Below, in pieces: positions 7,313 to 18,300 of a stretch of 64,000 bases of DNA. The DNA is from Photobacterium lipolyticum (lineage in GTDB: Bacteria; Pseudomonadota; Gammaproteobacteria; Enterobacterales; Vibrionaceae). How positions within the stretch are numbered: the stretch's first letter is position 1; every line of letters starts with the position of its first letter. A model generated the notes under the pieces. The model was not told where the DNA came from. It worked only from the letters and a program-made list of their open reading frames with translations, and did not search any database. The position numbers and the translations under genes are program-made. Location: positions 1 to 64,000 of the forward strand of contig NZ_PYMC01000006.1 in assembly GCF_003026475.1 (NCBI RefSeq). Direction: 5' to 3'.

Positions 7313-9250
7313 TTAATTAATTGCATACACCTTAGAAACCAGTGCCAAGGTACTTCTGAACGGATAAGCTTCTAGTTGGGCGAATCCACTCATCTGCCGC
7401 GCCTTTACTTTGGTATTCAATGGTGACGTCATGCCGTTTAAGAAGCGTGTGATCGCCTCGGGGGAAGGCACTGAACCACAAGCTGCAATAAATGGATCGC
7501 ACCATGCTTTTATAACGTTGTCAGAAATTTCCGGTAACGCACTGGCTGGTGGCAGAGTCGTGATCTGGCCACGGCATACCGAGCAGTGGCCGCACTGTTC
7601 GGGAGCATTGAAATCTGCAAAATACCTGGCGAGATCATGGCTCAGGCATTGTTCATTCTCGAAGAAGCTGATCATCTTCCCGATACGCTCAATTTCGCTG
7701 TTTTCCTTTTGCTTAAATAAGTTATGGAGCTTGACGGCTTCTTCTTGGGCATCAAACTGATGGTCCAACACGCGGTACACATCAGTCATCTGCTTACTTT
7801 CAAGGGTGATCCAGCCCTTTTCGCTGAAATAATCGATCGCAGCGACGACCCGTTTACGATCGGCCTGGTAGCCATTCCACAGAGCGTCGAAATCTACCGT
7901 GTACCAGGTACGTGCCTTCTGTGAACAAGCGAAAATGGCCTCAACAAACTGTCGCCGTTCCCCTTGGAATTGGTCAAGGATCGATTGTTGATCCTGATTT
8001 AGCTTGAAGCGGTAGTCAGCAAAATAGGTATATTGAGGCTCAATGATCTTGCGAATTTCTAAATATACCAATAAGGTTTTTAACGGCAGTAAACGCACGT
8101 TACTGTCTTTTGACAGGCGTGGCAGCATAACTTCCCATTGTGTTTGCAGGCCTGCGCTGTCCAGCGCCTTAATTTCATTTAATATATATTCAATCGCATC
8201 GCAATCAGGCGTATCGCCGTAAATGAAGTTTTCCAGTACATTCAAACCGGCCTTATTGGCAAGAACCGTGCATTGTGATGGCTGGCCATCTCGTCCGGCG
8301 CGGCCAATTTCCTGACTATAGTTTTCAATCGATTTTGGCAGATCAAAGTGAATAACCTGGCGTATATCCGCTTTATCAATACCCATACCAAAAGCAATGG
8401 TGGCAACAATGCAATTAATATTACCCGCCATAAAATCATGCTGGATCTTCTGTCTGGCTTCAGTCTCCATACCCGCATGATAAGCCTGTGCCCGGTAACC
8501 TCGCTGACTTATCTGGGCTGCTACTGTTTCTGCCGTCTGCTGCAAAGTGACATAAATAATGGTGGGCTGTTCGCCATTCTGGCCTAGCAAGTTACACAGT
8601 GCCGGCAGTTTATTATCATTTTCTGCGGCGACAACATTAAGATCGAGATTTGAGCGATAGAAGCCGGTGATTATGATGTCTTGCTCATCAATCGCGAACT
8701 TGGTGCCCATATCTTTAATAACCGCGGGTGTCGCGGTTGCAGTAAGCAGTAAGACCTGGGGAATATTCAGAGCTTTACGATATTCAGGCAGTTTTAAGTA
8801 ATCGGGACGGAAGTTATGTCCCCATTCTGAAATACAGTGTGCTTCATCGACCACCAGTAATGAGATTGGGACTTGCGAAATAAAGTGTCGGAAGCGTTCG
8901 TTCTTCAAACGCTCAACAGAAATCATTAAGACCTTTATTTCACCATTTCTGATGGCTTGCATCACTTGCTGTGTCTCTTCCCAGCTTTGGCTGGAATCGA
9001 TGGAAGCGGCAGCAATATTCTTATTGTGCAGGAAATCAAGCTGATCTTTCATTAATGCAAGCAGTGGAGAGATCACCAGGGTCAAATGGGGCAGCTGTAC
9101 TGCCGGTAGTTGATAGCACAAAGATTTCCCCGATCCGGTGGGGAAAATAGCGGCAGCCGACTGGCCATTTAAAATCCGGGTGATCACCTCTTCTTGGCCG
9201 GTACGTAAAGTATCGAAACCAAAGTAATTCTTAAGTGTTTGTTGATACAT
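7313..9250 (-). CDS. RecQ-family ATP-dependent DNA helicase
   Basis: A 645-residue superfamily 2 helicase. Seen in order: Walker A TGSGKS (residues 38-43), DEAH at 135-138, motif VI QEIGRAGRDGQPSQC, and a zinc-binding cluster with CGHCSVC in the C-terminal half. RecQ enzymes unwind DNA 3' to 5' in recombination and repair. The C-terminus after the zinc module is short and I see no clear HRDC domain, so this may be the second RecQ-like protein common in Vibrionaceae rather than the housekeeping RecQ. The start is ATG 9250; the ribosome-binding site is weak. Confidence 0.88.
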   Translation of the reverse strand: MYQQTLKNYFGFDTLRTGQEEVITRILNGQSAAAIFPTGSGKSLCYQLPAVQLPHLTLVISPLLALMKDQLDFLHNKNIAAASIDSSQSWEETQQVMQAIRNGEIKVLMISVERLKNERFRHFISQVPISLLVVDEAHCISEWGHNFRPDYLKLPEYRKALNIPQVLLLTATATPAVIKDMGTKFAIDEQDIIITGFYRSNLDLNVVAAENDNKLPALCNLLGQNGEQPTIIYVTLQQTAETVAAQISQRGYRAQAYHAGMETEARQKIQHDFMAGNINCIVATIAFGMGIDKADIRQVIHFDLPKSIENYSQEIGRAGRDGQPSQCTVLANKAGLNVLENFIYGDTPDCDAIEYILNEIKALDSAGLQTQWEVMLPRLSKDSNVRLLPLKTLLVYLEIRKIIEPQYTYFADYRFKLNQDQQSILDQFQGERRQFVEAIFACSQKARTWYTVDFDALWNGYQADRKRVVAAIDYFSEKGWITLESKQMTDVYRVLDHQFDAQEEAVKLHNLFKQKENSEIERIGKMISFFENEQCLSHDLARYFADFNAPEQCGHCSVCRGQITTLPPASALPEISDNVIKAWCDPFIAACGSVPSPEAITRFLNGMTSPLNTKVKARQMSGFAQLEAYPFRSTLALVSKVYAIN

Positions 9251-9780
9251 GGGTCAGCTGGCTCGCATTAAGTATGAATGGCAATGATAACGAACTGCTT
9301 GGTAGAACGTAAGTGATGAGACGGAGATCAAGGGAGTTTAGATATAACATCAAGAAGATGCGTAATTAAAAAAATAAAAGTTGCAGTTGTCAATAGCGAA
9401 GTTAAAAGCTGCGATGTTGATATGAGTGGATAAACAAAGTTCAGACAATAACAATATTATTGGTGTTCTGTGATTTAAATGTACGCTTAAGATGGAATAT
9501 TAATATGAGATATCAACATGTTAACATTATTTTCTGCCCGAACCTGATGTTAGAGAATTACGAGCGAAAGCTTAATGAATCTTCTTATCTAAAGAATATT
9601 CAGTAAAAACAGTTGATGGGTCGTTATTGTCGCATTTATTAATTCACGCCTTAAAAAAATAAGCTTCACTTCTAAGTTGACAGATTAAACTGATTTTATA
9701 TGTAAGGTCACCACTGATAATAACCACGAAAAATTTAAGTCATGAATACTGTTAGTCATAAGAATAATTAAAGGAAATCT
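9251..9780. other. Intergenic region between recQ-like gene and chemoreceptor
   Basis: These 530 AT-rich bases between divergent genes must hold both promoters. Apart from the promoter candidate at 9677-9704 and the ribosome-binding site AAGGA at about 9772, I see no gene or strong hairpin. Confidence 0.6.
9677..9704 (+). promoter_or_regulatory. Possible sigma-70 promoter of the chemoreceptor
   Basis: A perfect -35 box TTGACA (9677-9682) and TATGTA (9699-9704) are 16 bases apart, about 75 bases before the start codon. The -10 match is only moderate, so the assignment is tentative. Confidence 0.35.
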
Positions 9781-11427
9781 ATGTTGTGGTTTAATAATCT
9801 GGCATTTCGCTGGAAGTTTGCTGTTCCAATTGGTCTTGTTGTTGCTGTCTTTATTGCTCTGTTAAGTATGGCGCTTGTAGTATTTAATGATCTTACCCGT
9901 ACTGGTTCGTTACAGGATGATGAGGTTCGACCTGTTTTAGAACAGCTAGAGGAAGGTTACCGGGATGTCTATCAGGTGATTACGGCTGGACAGGGTGTGA
10001 TCTTAGCGGGTGATAGTAATCAGGAGCTGGTGAAGTATAACCAAAAGGAGTTTTATTCAGAAAGCACTAAAACGTTATCACGCTTTCAATCGGCACAGCG
10101 GCTGATTGAAATAGGCTTCATTGATGCGTCTAACCATTCTTTAGTTGAGCGCTTGCAAAACACTTATAGTCAGTGGCTAAGTCACTACCGTTATATAGTT
10201 GAAAATCCAGAAGGCGCAAGTGAATATTACCGCGAGAACCAAGTACTGATTCAGCAAGAATTTTCAGCGATGCGTGAGATATATCTTGATCTTCGTGCAC
10301 AGATAGAAACGGCCGACGCAGAGTTGAAGTTGATTATTGATAATGAAATTAGCCTTGCAACATTGGTATTAGAGGTTGGGTTTGTGGTTGCACTTTTAAT
10401 TTCTACCATCATTACATGGGGTGTGTCGGGTTTAGTGTTAGCTCCGCTGAAGCGATTGTCTTTAGCTATGCACGATATAGCTTCAGGTGAAGGAGACCTG
10501 ACCCAGCGAGTAGTTGTTGAAAGTAAAGATGAAATTGGCCAGTTAGCGATTGCCTTTAATGAATTTGTATCGAAAATTCATTCGACAATCAGCGAAGTGG
10601 CCGTAACGATGACATCGGTTCGCGAAGAAACGCAGCAGATCCAACGAGAGACTCAAGGTGTCGTTCTTAATGCATCTGAGCAGCAAGAAGAGAGTGCTCT
10701 GGTCGCGACAGCAGTGCATGAAATGAGTGTCACTAGTGATAACGTCAGTTCTCATGCTAATGAAGCTGCAGGAGCGAGTCAGTCAGCCAGTGACGAGTCA
10801 GAATCTGCAAAACAGATCCTCGGCAAGACTGTTATGTCGATTCATCAACTGGCTGATGAAATTGAAACTTCGAGTGCCGTGATAAGTAATTTGGAGCGAG
10901 ATGTGGGTAATATTGCATCTATTCTGGATGTCATTCGTGGTATTGCCGATCAAACCAACTTGCTTGCACTTAATGCGGCGATTGAAGCGGCACGCGCCGG
11001 TGAACAAGGCCGTGGTTTTGCAGTAGTCGCCGATGAAGTTCGCTCACTGGCCAGTAAGACTCAAGACAGTACCGGTGAGATCCAGGTAATGATTGAGAGC
11101 TTGCAGCAAGGTGCGCATAATGCCGTTAAAGCGATGGAATTAAGCAGAGAAAGCGGGACACATACCGTTGAGCAGGCCAATAGTGCCAACGAATCACTAG
11201 ATGCCATCAGCCAGTCGATCAATGTTATTAATGAGATGAACCTGCAAATCGCTACAGCGGCAACGCAGCAGAATCAGGTAAGTGAAGACATTAATCAAAA
11301 TGTGCGGAAAATTTCGGATAAGAGTCAGGACGTCGTGAGTAAGGTGCAAGCATCTGAACAAGCCTTTGAAATATTGGCAGATCAGTGCGAGCAGCTAGAT
11401 CGGCTCATCGGTCAGTTCAAAGTCTAG
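9781..11427 (+). CDS. Methyl-accepting chemotaxis protein
   Basis: A 548-residue transmembrane chemoreceptor that should signal through CheA/CheW to the flagellar motor. It has an N-terminal helix (about residues 12-33), a helical periplasmic sensor of about 160 residues without Cache motifs, a second helix near 195-218, a HAMP domain after it ([20 protein letters not shown]), and a cytoplasmic coiled coil. The signalling tip, with [20 protein letters not shown], lies at about residues 390-412. Start ATG 9781 follows AAGGA at good spacing. The ligand cannot be told. A strong terminator isolates it from hcp. Confidence 0.93.
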   Translation: MLWFNNLAFRWKFAVPIGLVVAVFIALLSMALVVFNDLTRTGSLQDDEVRPVLEQLEEGYRDVYQVITAGQGVILAGDSNQELVKYNQKEFYSESTKTLSRFQSAQRLIEIGFIDASNHSLVERLQNTYSQWLSHYRYIVENPEGASEYYRENQVLIQQEFSAMREIYLDLRAQIETADAELKLIIDNEISLATLVLEVGFVVALLISTIITWGVSGLVLAPLKRLSLAMHDIASGEGDLTQRVVVESKDEIGQLAIAFNEFVSKIHSTISEVAVTMTSVREETQQIQRETQGVVLNASEQQEESALVATAVHEMSVTSDNVSSHANEAAGASQSASDESESAKQILGKTVMSIHQLADEIETSSAVISNLERDVGNIASILDVIRGIADQTNLLALNAAIEAARAGEQGRGFAVVADEVRSLASKTQDSTGEIQVMIESLQQGAHNAVKAMELSRESGTHTVEQANSANESLDAISQSINVINEMNLQIATAATQQNQVSEDINQNVRKISDKSQDVVSKVQASEQAFEILADQCEQLDRLIGQFKV

Positions 11428-11450
11428 CTAGACAGTTGAATAACCGAATA

Positions 11451-11480
11451 AGCCAGAGTATTCATTGCTCTGGCTTTTTT
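11451..11480 (+). terminator. Rho-independent terminator of the chemoreceptor gene
   Basis: The stem AGCCAGAG/CTCTGGCT (11451-11458, 11468-11475) is followed by six T. It stands 24 bases past the stop and shields the hcp promoter from read-through. Confidence 0.9.
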
Positions 11481-11639
11481 CCGTCTAGCTTCAACCTGGA
11501 GCGAAATGACGATATGCCTTCTCTTGCCCCTTTGATTGGTTTTCAATGGTATTTTCTTGATTTTCCATCTGTTTTCATGATTTTCAATGATTTAAAAAGT
11601 TACCGTAGTTAAGTCGTTGAAAAAGTTGAACTAATGTTT

Positions 11640-11655
11640 TGGCATAACCTTTGCT
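11640..11655 (+). promoter_or_regulatory. Sigma-54 promoter of the hcp operon
   Basis: TGGCAT-AACCT-TTGCT matches the -24/-12 consensus: GG at 11641-11642 and GC at 11653-11654 with exactly ten bases between. It lies 61 bases before the hcp start. In V. cholerae, hcp operons depend on RpoN and VasH, and a vasH homologue is encoded at 32886-34472. T-rich GATTTTC-like repeats at about 11533-11595 could hold the upstream activator sites; that part is speculation. Confidence 0.85.
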
Positions 11656-11716
11656 GTATATCGGGTTGCTTACAAGTAAGTTTTATCCCATTTATATATT
11701 GAAAAGGAAATGAGTT

Positions 11717-12235
11717 ATGCCAACTCCTGCTTATATGCGTATTGAAGGTGAGAAACAAGGTTTAATCACGGCAGGTACGTTCACGGAAGATTCAGTAGGT
11801 AATATTTTCCAGGAAGGTCACGAAGACGAAGTACTGGTTGAAGCATTTGAACATCAGGTTGTGCTACCCCGCGATCCGCAATCTGGACAGCCAACAGGCC
11901 AACGTGTTCACAAACCGGTAAAGATCACCAAAGTTTTCGATAAGTGTTCGCCGCTAATTTATAACTCACTAACCTCAGGTGAGCGTCTGCCGACAGTACA
12001 AATTAAATGGTATCGCACCTCGGCAACGGGCTCGCAAGAGCACTATTTCACAACAACGTTGACCGATGCCATTGTGGTTGATGTCACCGCCAAAATGCCG
12101 AACTGCCAGGATCCGGGCCAGGCCCACTTTACTCATCTCGAAGATGTCTTCATGACTTACCGAAAAATTGACTGGACCCATGAAGTGTCGGGTACATCGG
12201 GTGGTGATGACTGGCGTACAGCAATGAAGGCATAA
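11717..12235 (+). CDS. hcp: Hcp, T6SS inner-tube protein (TssD)
   Basis: A 172-residue protein that forms hexameric rings stacked into the tube propelled out of the cell, and that also carries effectors. It begins MPTPAYMRIEGEKQGLITAG and shows the Hcp hallmarks VEAFEHQV, KCSPLIYNSL and a long C-terminal segment with YRKIDWTHE. The size equals Vibrio Hcp. Start ATG 11717 follows AAAAGGAAATGAGTT, which gives a good ribosome-binding site. It is the first gene after the sigma-54 promoter and precedes vgrG, with an internal hairpin at 12308-12336 that may lower downstream expression relative to the abundant Hcp. Confidence 0.97.
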   Translation: MPTPAYMRIEGEKQGLITAGTFTEDSVGNIFQEGHEDEVLVEAFEHQVVLPRDPQSGQPTGQRVHKPVKITKVFDKCSPLIYNSLTSGERLPTVQIKWYRTSATGSQEHYFTTTLTDAIVVDVTAKMPNCQDPGQAHFTHLEDVFMTYRKIDWTHEVSGTSGGDDWRTAMKA

Positions 12236-12307
12236 GCCTGAGATCTGTTTCCAAGGGGGAAGCATTCCCCCTTCATTTTGAGTGAGTTTCAGAACATAAA
12301 TACCCCC

Positions 12308-12336
12308 AAACCACCTCATGATCCTTGAGGTGGTTT
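12308..12336 (+). terminator. Hairpin between hcp and vgrG (attenuator-like)
   Basis: A perfect 11-bp stem AAACCACCTCA/TGAGGTGGTTT closes a 7-nt loop, without a U tract. Such a hairpin could protect the hcp mRNA end or stop part of the transcription before vgrG, which would match the need for much more Hcp than VgrG. Confidence 0.55.
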
Positions 12337-12420
12337 AGGTATATCCGGTTATTGCATATTTCCTTGATATTAAATTCAGGGAGGGCGGTAGCGTTCTCTT
12401 TTTCTGATCAGGAAAACGTT

Positions 12421-14505
12421 ATGGTAAGGGATGCCAATCAGGCAAAGTTTGAGTTAGAAGTTGCGACAATTGATGTACCGTTAAAAGTGTATGCTTTTAA
12501 TGGCGTCGAAGGGATCAGCCAGCCGTTTGCTTTTTCGGTGACTTTTGTCTGCGACGAGCCGAATCTTGTGTTGGAAGATTGGCTCCAGTTACCCGTTCGC
12601 TTAACCATGCATCATGATAATGAGCTGATGCCGCGTTTTATTTGCGGCATGGTGTTTGGAATGGAAAAACTCACTCATACCGACAGACATTGTCAGTATC
12701 AGTTAACCGTTACCCCGCGAGTGCAACTACTGGCGCACCGAACCACCTTCCGTATTTTCCAGAACCTTTCAGTGCCCGATATTATTACCGCTATTTTCAC
12801 CGATGCCGGCATACTTAGCCATGAGTATGAGGTGCGGCTTTCCGGTAGCTTTACCGCTCGTGAATACAGCGTTCAGTATGGTGAAAGCGATATGGCCTTT
12901 ATTTCACGTTTGATGAGCGAAGCCGGCCTGCATTATCATTTTGAGCACAGTGATACCGGACATGTCATCGTCATTGCCGATGGGCAGGACGGTTTTCTTG
13001 AACTTCCGCCGCTCGCATATTCTCCCCATAGCGGAATGGCCAAAATTCAGGATGTGATCAGTGAATTTACCGTGCGCGATCAGACTCGGCGCGGAAAAGC
13101 TTCGCTGCGTGATTTTACCTTTGAACGGCCTGATTTTAAGCCCCAAGCCTCGGTAGCAACGAATATTGCCAACGAGCAAGCGCTGGAAGGGTATTGCTAC
13201 CCCGGTCAATTTTCCACACAGGCCGAGGGTACAGGCATTGCAACACGTACCCTTGAACAGGGCAGAATAGATAAACGCCAAGTTAGCGGAGTCAGTGATT
13301 ACTGTCAGCTTACCAGCGGTTATTACCAGCCGTTACAAGCTCACCCTAATGACGCATGGAACGAACCGTGGTTGCTGACAGAGGTTAAACACCGGGGCAT
13401 TCAGCCTCAGGTGCTGGAAGAGCATGCCGATGGCATTGCCTCCTACCATGCTGAATTTATTGCCACCCCGTGGGAAGCCGCGTACCGCATGCAGCCCATA
13501 GCGAAACCGCTGATCCATAATATCGACACGGCTATCGTCACCGGCCCCGATGGTGAAGAAATCTATTGTGATGAATATGGCCGGGTAAAAGTGCAGTTTC
13601 ACTGGGACAGACAAGGACAGGCCAATGAAACAACCAGTTGCTGGTTGCGTGTCGCCCAAGGCTGGGCCGGTAATGGTTACGGCCAGTTTGTACTGCCGCG
13701 TATCGGCCATGAAGTGATCGTCAGCTTTATTCATGGCGATCCCGATAAACCCATCATCACCGGTGCGTTATATAACACTAAAAACCAAGTGCCTTACGCC
13801 CTGACCGAGCATAAAACCCGCAGCACCTTTAAAACATCGTCCAGTGTCGGGGGGCAGAACTTCAATGAATGGCGCTTTGACGACAAAATAAATAACGAAC
13901 AAATCTATCTTCATGCCGCCAAAGATCTCGATACCACCATACAAAACATCCGTACCCAGGAAATACTGAATGCCGATCACCTTACTGTCCATGATTGCCG
14001 CTATCAGGAAATCAAAGTTGATGATCACAGCACGGTAAACGGCAATCAGTTCGAAAAGGTCGGCGGAGATAACCACCACGAGACTGCAGGTACGCTGCAT
14101 ACCAAAATTGGCAGCAAACACCTTACCGAAGCGGGCAGTGAAATCCACATCAAAGTGGGCAATAAAGCAGTGATTGAAGCCGGCTCCGAAATCACCCTGA
14201 AAGGCGGCGGCAGTTTCGTGAAAATCGACCCATCCGGCATCAAGCTCGTCGGCCCGGGCATCAAGCTGAATTCTGGCGGCAGCGCGGGAAGGGGGAGTGG
14301 CTACGGAGGCCAGCCGCCACAATTGCCGAGAGTGATTGGTCAGGCTGCCGCACTGGCTGCATCAACCGCGATGCAGGCACAAACAGCGACAACGTCTATG
14401 TCGCTGGCTGCATTTGGGAATATGGCGAAAAGGGCCGTATTTATTCAGGAAGAGTGTGATTGTAGCGGTGAAGATACATGCCCAATACACAAAAAGAAGA
14501 CCTAG
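12421..14505 (+). CDS. vgrG: VgrG, T6SS spike protein (TssI)
   Basis: About 694 residues from ATG 12421, preceded by AGGA at seven bases; an in-frame TTG at 12325 lies inside the hairpin and is unlikely. It has gp27-like N-terminal domains (FELEVATIDVPLKVYAFNG, VSDYCQLTSGYY), the gp5 OB-fold (DEYGRVKVQFHWDRQG, SCWLRVAQGWAGNGYG) and the C-terminal beta-helix needle with KVGNKAVIEAGSEITLKG. The trimer caps the Hcp tube. After the needle comes a tail of about 65 residues ending in a Cys-rich CDCSGEDTCPIH stretch, without a recognisable effector domain. It probably serves to dock the adaptor and effector encoded next. Confidence 0.96.
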   Translation: MVRDANQAKFELEVATIDVPLKVYAFNGVEGISQPFAFSVTFVCDEPNLVLEDWLQLPVRLTMHHDNELMPRFICGMVFGMEKLTHTDRHCQYQLTVTPRVQLLAHRTTFRIFQNLSVPDIITAIFTDAGILSHEYEVRLSGSFTAREYSVQYGESDMAFISRLMSEAGLHYHFEHSDTGHVIVIADGQDGFLELPPLAYSPHSGMAKIQDVISEFTVRDQTRRGKASLRDFTFERPDFKPQASVATNIANEQALEGYCYPGQFSTQAEGTGIATRTLEQGRIDKRQVSGVSDYCQLTSGYYQPLQAHPNDAWNEPWLLTEVKHRGIQPQVLEEHADGIASYHAEFIATPWEAAYRMQPIAKPLIHNIDTAIVTGPDGEEIYCDEYGRVKVQFHWDRQGQANETTSCWLRVAQGWAGNGYGQFVLPRIGHEVIVSFIHGDPDKPIITGALYNTKNQVPYALTEHKTRSTFKTSSSVGGQNFNEWRFDDKINNEQIYLHAAKDLDTTIQNIRTQEILNADHLTVHDCRYQEIKVDDHSTVNGNQFEKVGGDNHHETAGTLHTKIGSKHLTEAGSEIHIKVGNKAVIEAGSEITLKGGGSFVKIDPSGIKLVGPGIKLNSGGSAGRGSGYGGQPPQLPRVIGQAAALAASTAMQAQTATTSMSLAAFGNMAKRAVFIQEECDCSGEDTCPIHKKKT

Positions 14506-14507
14506 TC

Positions 14508-15371
14508 ATGCAAATCGAAGGTATTAAGCGGTTAAGCACTGTTCCTGTCTATCAGCCAACTATTTGTACTTACCTGATTGTAGAAACTTGCCAAATTGAT
14601 GATTTTCTACGCCGCTTTTATGAGGGAAGCTCAGGCAACTGTCTGTGGGATTATCTCTTTGGGCCAGAGGTTGATGACGAAGTGAAAAAATCCGGGCCAG
14701 TATTGATAGAACTGCAAAGCCATGAGCAGGATTGGACTTATGCAGTCAAGCTATTAGAGCAGTATCCGGCGGGCTGCTTGTTAACCTCAACAGCTGATTT
14801 TGAATCTGTACAGAAATGGGGTATGGCACGCGTTCAAATCTACTCACCCAGCAATGCCCGTTCAGTCTGTCGATTTTATGATCCGCGTAATTTAGCCTAT
14901 TGCTTAGGGGCTCAGGAACAAATACAGCGTCGTCATTTTTGGCATCAGGCCGAACAACTCTATTGGTACGATCAACAACAGTGGTGGACGTCAGAATTAA
15001 CGGCGTCTTCCGAGCCATTAATCAAAGAGTATCGCCTCTCTCAATCAGAATTAGCAACGATAACGGTATACAAAGAACAGCAGATGGCAAATCAATTATC
15101 CGATCACTATCGTAATGTAATACCGAAAGACAATATTCTGATTTCTGAACTGGTTCACTCCCAGTTGCCAATCGCCAAACGCTATGGCGCAAGCAACATG
15201 AATGAATTTGATCCCTGGCTTCGTATCGCCATTGTCTATGGTGGGGATTTTTATCGTGAGCGTAAACTGCAGCCAATATTTGAAAACTCACATTATCCCA
15301 TAAAGAAAAAACTGGCATTGAGCGATGAAATACTCGCAGCATTGGAAGCAGGAGATCACCATGGAATATAA
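14508..15371 (+). CDS. DUF4123 adaptor/chaperone for T6SS effector (Tap/VasW-like)
   Basis: About 287 residues from ATG 14508, two bases after the vgrG stop; an upstream in-frame ATG at 14478 would overlap vgrG. The protein has the DUF4123 look: TYLIVETC near the N-terminus, HEQDWTYAVKLLE, then an RFYDPRNLAYCL motif. DUF4123 proteins load a specific effector on its VgrG and are not secreted. Its place between vgrG and the large effector, in the same order as vgrG-2/vasW/vasX in V. cholerae, supports this role. The end overlaps the effector start by 11 bases. Confidence 0.9.
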   Translation: MQIEGIKRLSTVPVYQPTICTYLIVETCQIDDFLRRFYEGSSGNCLWDYLFGPEVDDEVKKSGPVLIELQSHEQDWTYAVKLLEQYPAGCLLTSTADFESVQKWGMARVQIYSPSNARSVCRFYDPRNLAYCLGAQEQIQRRHFWHQAEQLYWYDQQQWWTSELTASSEPLIKEYRLSQSELATITVYKEQQMANQLSDHYRNVIPKDNILISELVHSQLPIAKRYGASNMNEFDPWLRIAIVYGGDFYRERKLQPIFENSHYPIKKKLALSDEILAALEAGDHHGI

Positions 15372-18300
15372 ATTAATCCCATATTTGGTTGAAAAGGGTG
15401 ATACCGTTTCAGGGCTGACCAGAAAACATAACATCAGTCAAAAAGTATTTTTAGACCATAACCCTCATGTTACTGATCCCGGTCGAATACATGCTGGGAA
15501 AATAATGATCATTCCAGTTCCTATTCAATCAGCAAAAGCCGACTCGGTATTTGCGTCGACGGGTGAAGCCAGTAAGAAAACTGAATTCACATCGATACCG
15601 AGTGTGGATACTATTGAGCCAGAGCTTGCATCAGAATGGAATATTGATGCCGGGCTTGATGAATTACCCCTTACGCCTCCGGCATTGCCATTAGAAACAG
15701 ATGAGTTACTGAATGGGGCAGAAGCGGGGTTGCCGCCAGCCTTAGAAACGCCCTATTCGTTAGAATCCATGGGGGCGGCACAGTGCCGAACGCAGGAAGA
15801 GCAAGAACAGCAAAAGTTTATCTTCGTCGAGCAAACCGGTGTTGGGATTGATGATGGCATTAATCAATTTGCATTGTTTGCCAGTGGGCAGGAAGTCGAG
15901 CAATTGCAAAGTTGCCAGCAACCCCAGGGGCGCTTTGGGCCAATCGTTGAGACAACAACGTATATTGATGATCATGCTTTAAAAGATGGCTATCAGCTGA
16001 TCCACAAAATTGGCGATATTCATGCAGTACTGCTTGATAATAAAGAAGTGCGTAACTCTGTACTGAAAGAGGCGACCAAAGAGTTCCAACACAATGTCAT
16101 GCTCGGTATTGTGCCTTTATTGACAACCGATCATGATGAAAGAGCGGTTGCACCTTGCCGCAACGGCTATCTGTATATTTTCCTCAATGGGCGACTCTAT
16201 AGAGAGTTAAAAGTGACGGCAGAGCCGGATAAAACACCGATTTTTACCGATAGTGACGCGGCAAGCTACCGTCTGATGGACACAGTGCCAGATAAACGAG
16301 AGTACGCGGGGGCAGCGCAACAACACATCCAGATCCCGCTTTATTTAAATAACCGAATCGCAAACGTTGAAATGGCGTTCTCCCAATTCCCATGGCCTTG
16401 GAAGCACGTACAAACGCTGGAGAAAAGCGATTATTTGCGAAAGGAGCGTTGCGAGCAATGGTCGAAAATTTCGCGGGCTGTCGATCAGATTCCGGCATTA
16501 ATTCGCACGAAATCGGGTATTGCGAATTATAAAACCAGGCGGTTTGTTGAAGAATGGGGCTTTGTAACCAAGCATCTGGCCATTGATGAGCTGCCAGAAA
16601 TGAGAACTCGCGACGCGGAAATGGAAACCTTGCTGGGCTCATCTCGTATTTATTTGGAAGATATTTCAGGCCAGCAATGGCGTAACGTTGTTACTGGGCT
16701 ACAGCAAGAGCGTCAATACCACGACAGTGATGTTAATACACAGCTTTCAGCGCCAAGCGATCTCATCAATTTTAAAGATGATAAATATCCCCATGAAACG
16801 GTATTTTGCCCCAGTTTACGGGGAAATTTATTACAGCAATGGATGCACCCGAGAAGAGCAAAGCCATTGCCGTTGAATAACTCGCCAGATGTGCCTGAAT
16901 TTTCATTTGAAGACTACCAGCTTCCAGAACCACCTACAGCCTGCAGTGATTGTTTCTCACCGCTAAGAGGCAAAAATCTGGTGGGAATTGTATTAAAAGA
17001 TCAGCGGTTTGTTGCCGATAAATTGCTCAACCAGGTCAATGCCAATATTCAGCTGCTTCAGTTACTGTCAGAAAGTGTGAAGTATCACAATTATGGCGCT
17101 GCCGCAGAGCTGATCCACTTTAATTGTTTTAGCAAACAAACCCCGAATGGTAATGTCAACCCGCTCTACTTAGACAGCTTCTGGGATGCAAGACTGGTTC
17201 AGTCTACCGGCAGCCTGTTTTGCCGGATAGTAAAGCGTGAAGAACGGGCGCAGGCACGAAGAGAACTCTATAAATTAATTGGCTTATACGCAGATTTGCT
17301 ATGGGATCGCAATAGTGCCCACCTGGCCGCAACGGACATGGACGCGATTCTGTTTCAAACTGCCGATAAAGCGTGGCCCTATATCAACTTTATCGAGACG
17401 CTTGAAACCATACTGGTTGATTTAGACCGGGTCGATCCCCGTTTGGTCGAGGGAGAGCCAGATCATGACATGCCAAGACTGAATCGATTTAATTATTCGC
17501 GATTGGCCGATCCGAAAAAAATTATGATGGGGGCAATTAAACGTATTTTTGAAACGGCCTCCCATCCTTACGCTTGTTTGGCCTATCAAAAAGAGAATTG
17601 CCAGGGCGATGCAAGAAAATGGGCCGAGTATTACGAGGTCAATTACGAGCAGTTACAACAAGCCGTCGCCAATACCTATCAGGAAAAATCTAAATTAGTC
17701 ATTTTTGATCAGGAGCTAATAGGCGTCGCCTCTAAAGTGATTGATGAAGAAAACCAGATGACGGGCTCTGATATATCGGGCGTTGTAAGGCGAGGGGTCA
17801 ACGGCCTAGAAGTAATATCCATTCAGGTATTGCCTTCGCTTTATGGGGTATTGGCAAAGATAACGAATATTCAAGGCGAGGCAATGACGATTAAGTTTGC
17901 CTCTGAATTGGCCCATTTACCATCAGCCCTGTCAGGCGGTGCTATTCCGTTTAAGGTGCAAGCGACGAATGGAAAAACGCTGTGGTTAATGGCTTCAGAT
18001 GTTCGACAACTACCAGCTCATGTATATGACGGTATAAAGGGGCAGTCGGTATCAAGTATCGAAAATCAATTTGGTGGAAAATTTAACAATACCAGAAATG
18101 CTGATTATTCCTATGAGATTAAGGGCAGGCAGGTAAATCAAACATCAGCTCGTATTGTTGGAGGTGCATACCGAGGAATATGGGGTGGGTTGTGGTTGTT
18201 GGAGCTGAATAATTTTTGTATATCATTTAAAACATCGGTAGATAAACCGAATGCAAAAAATATTATTGGGTTATTTAGTGCAAGTTTTGATATGTTTCTA

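Noticed and set aside
12904-14322. Several long open frames antisense to vgrG
   Set aside because: They mirror the strong codon bias of vgrG and have no signals of their own.
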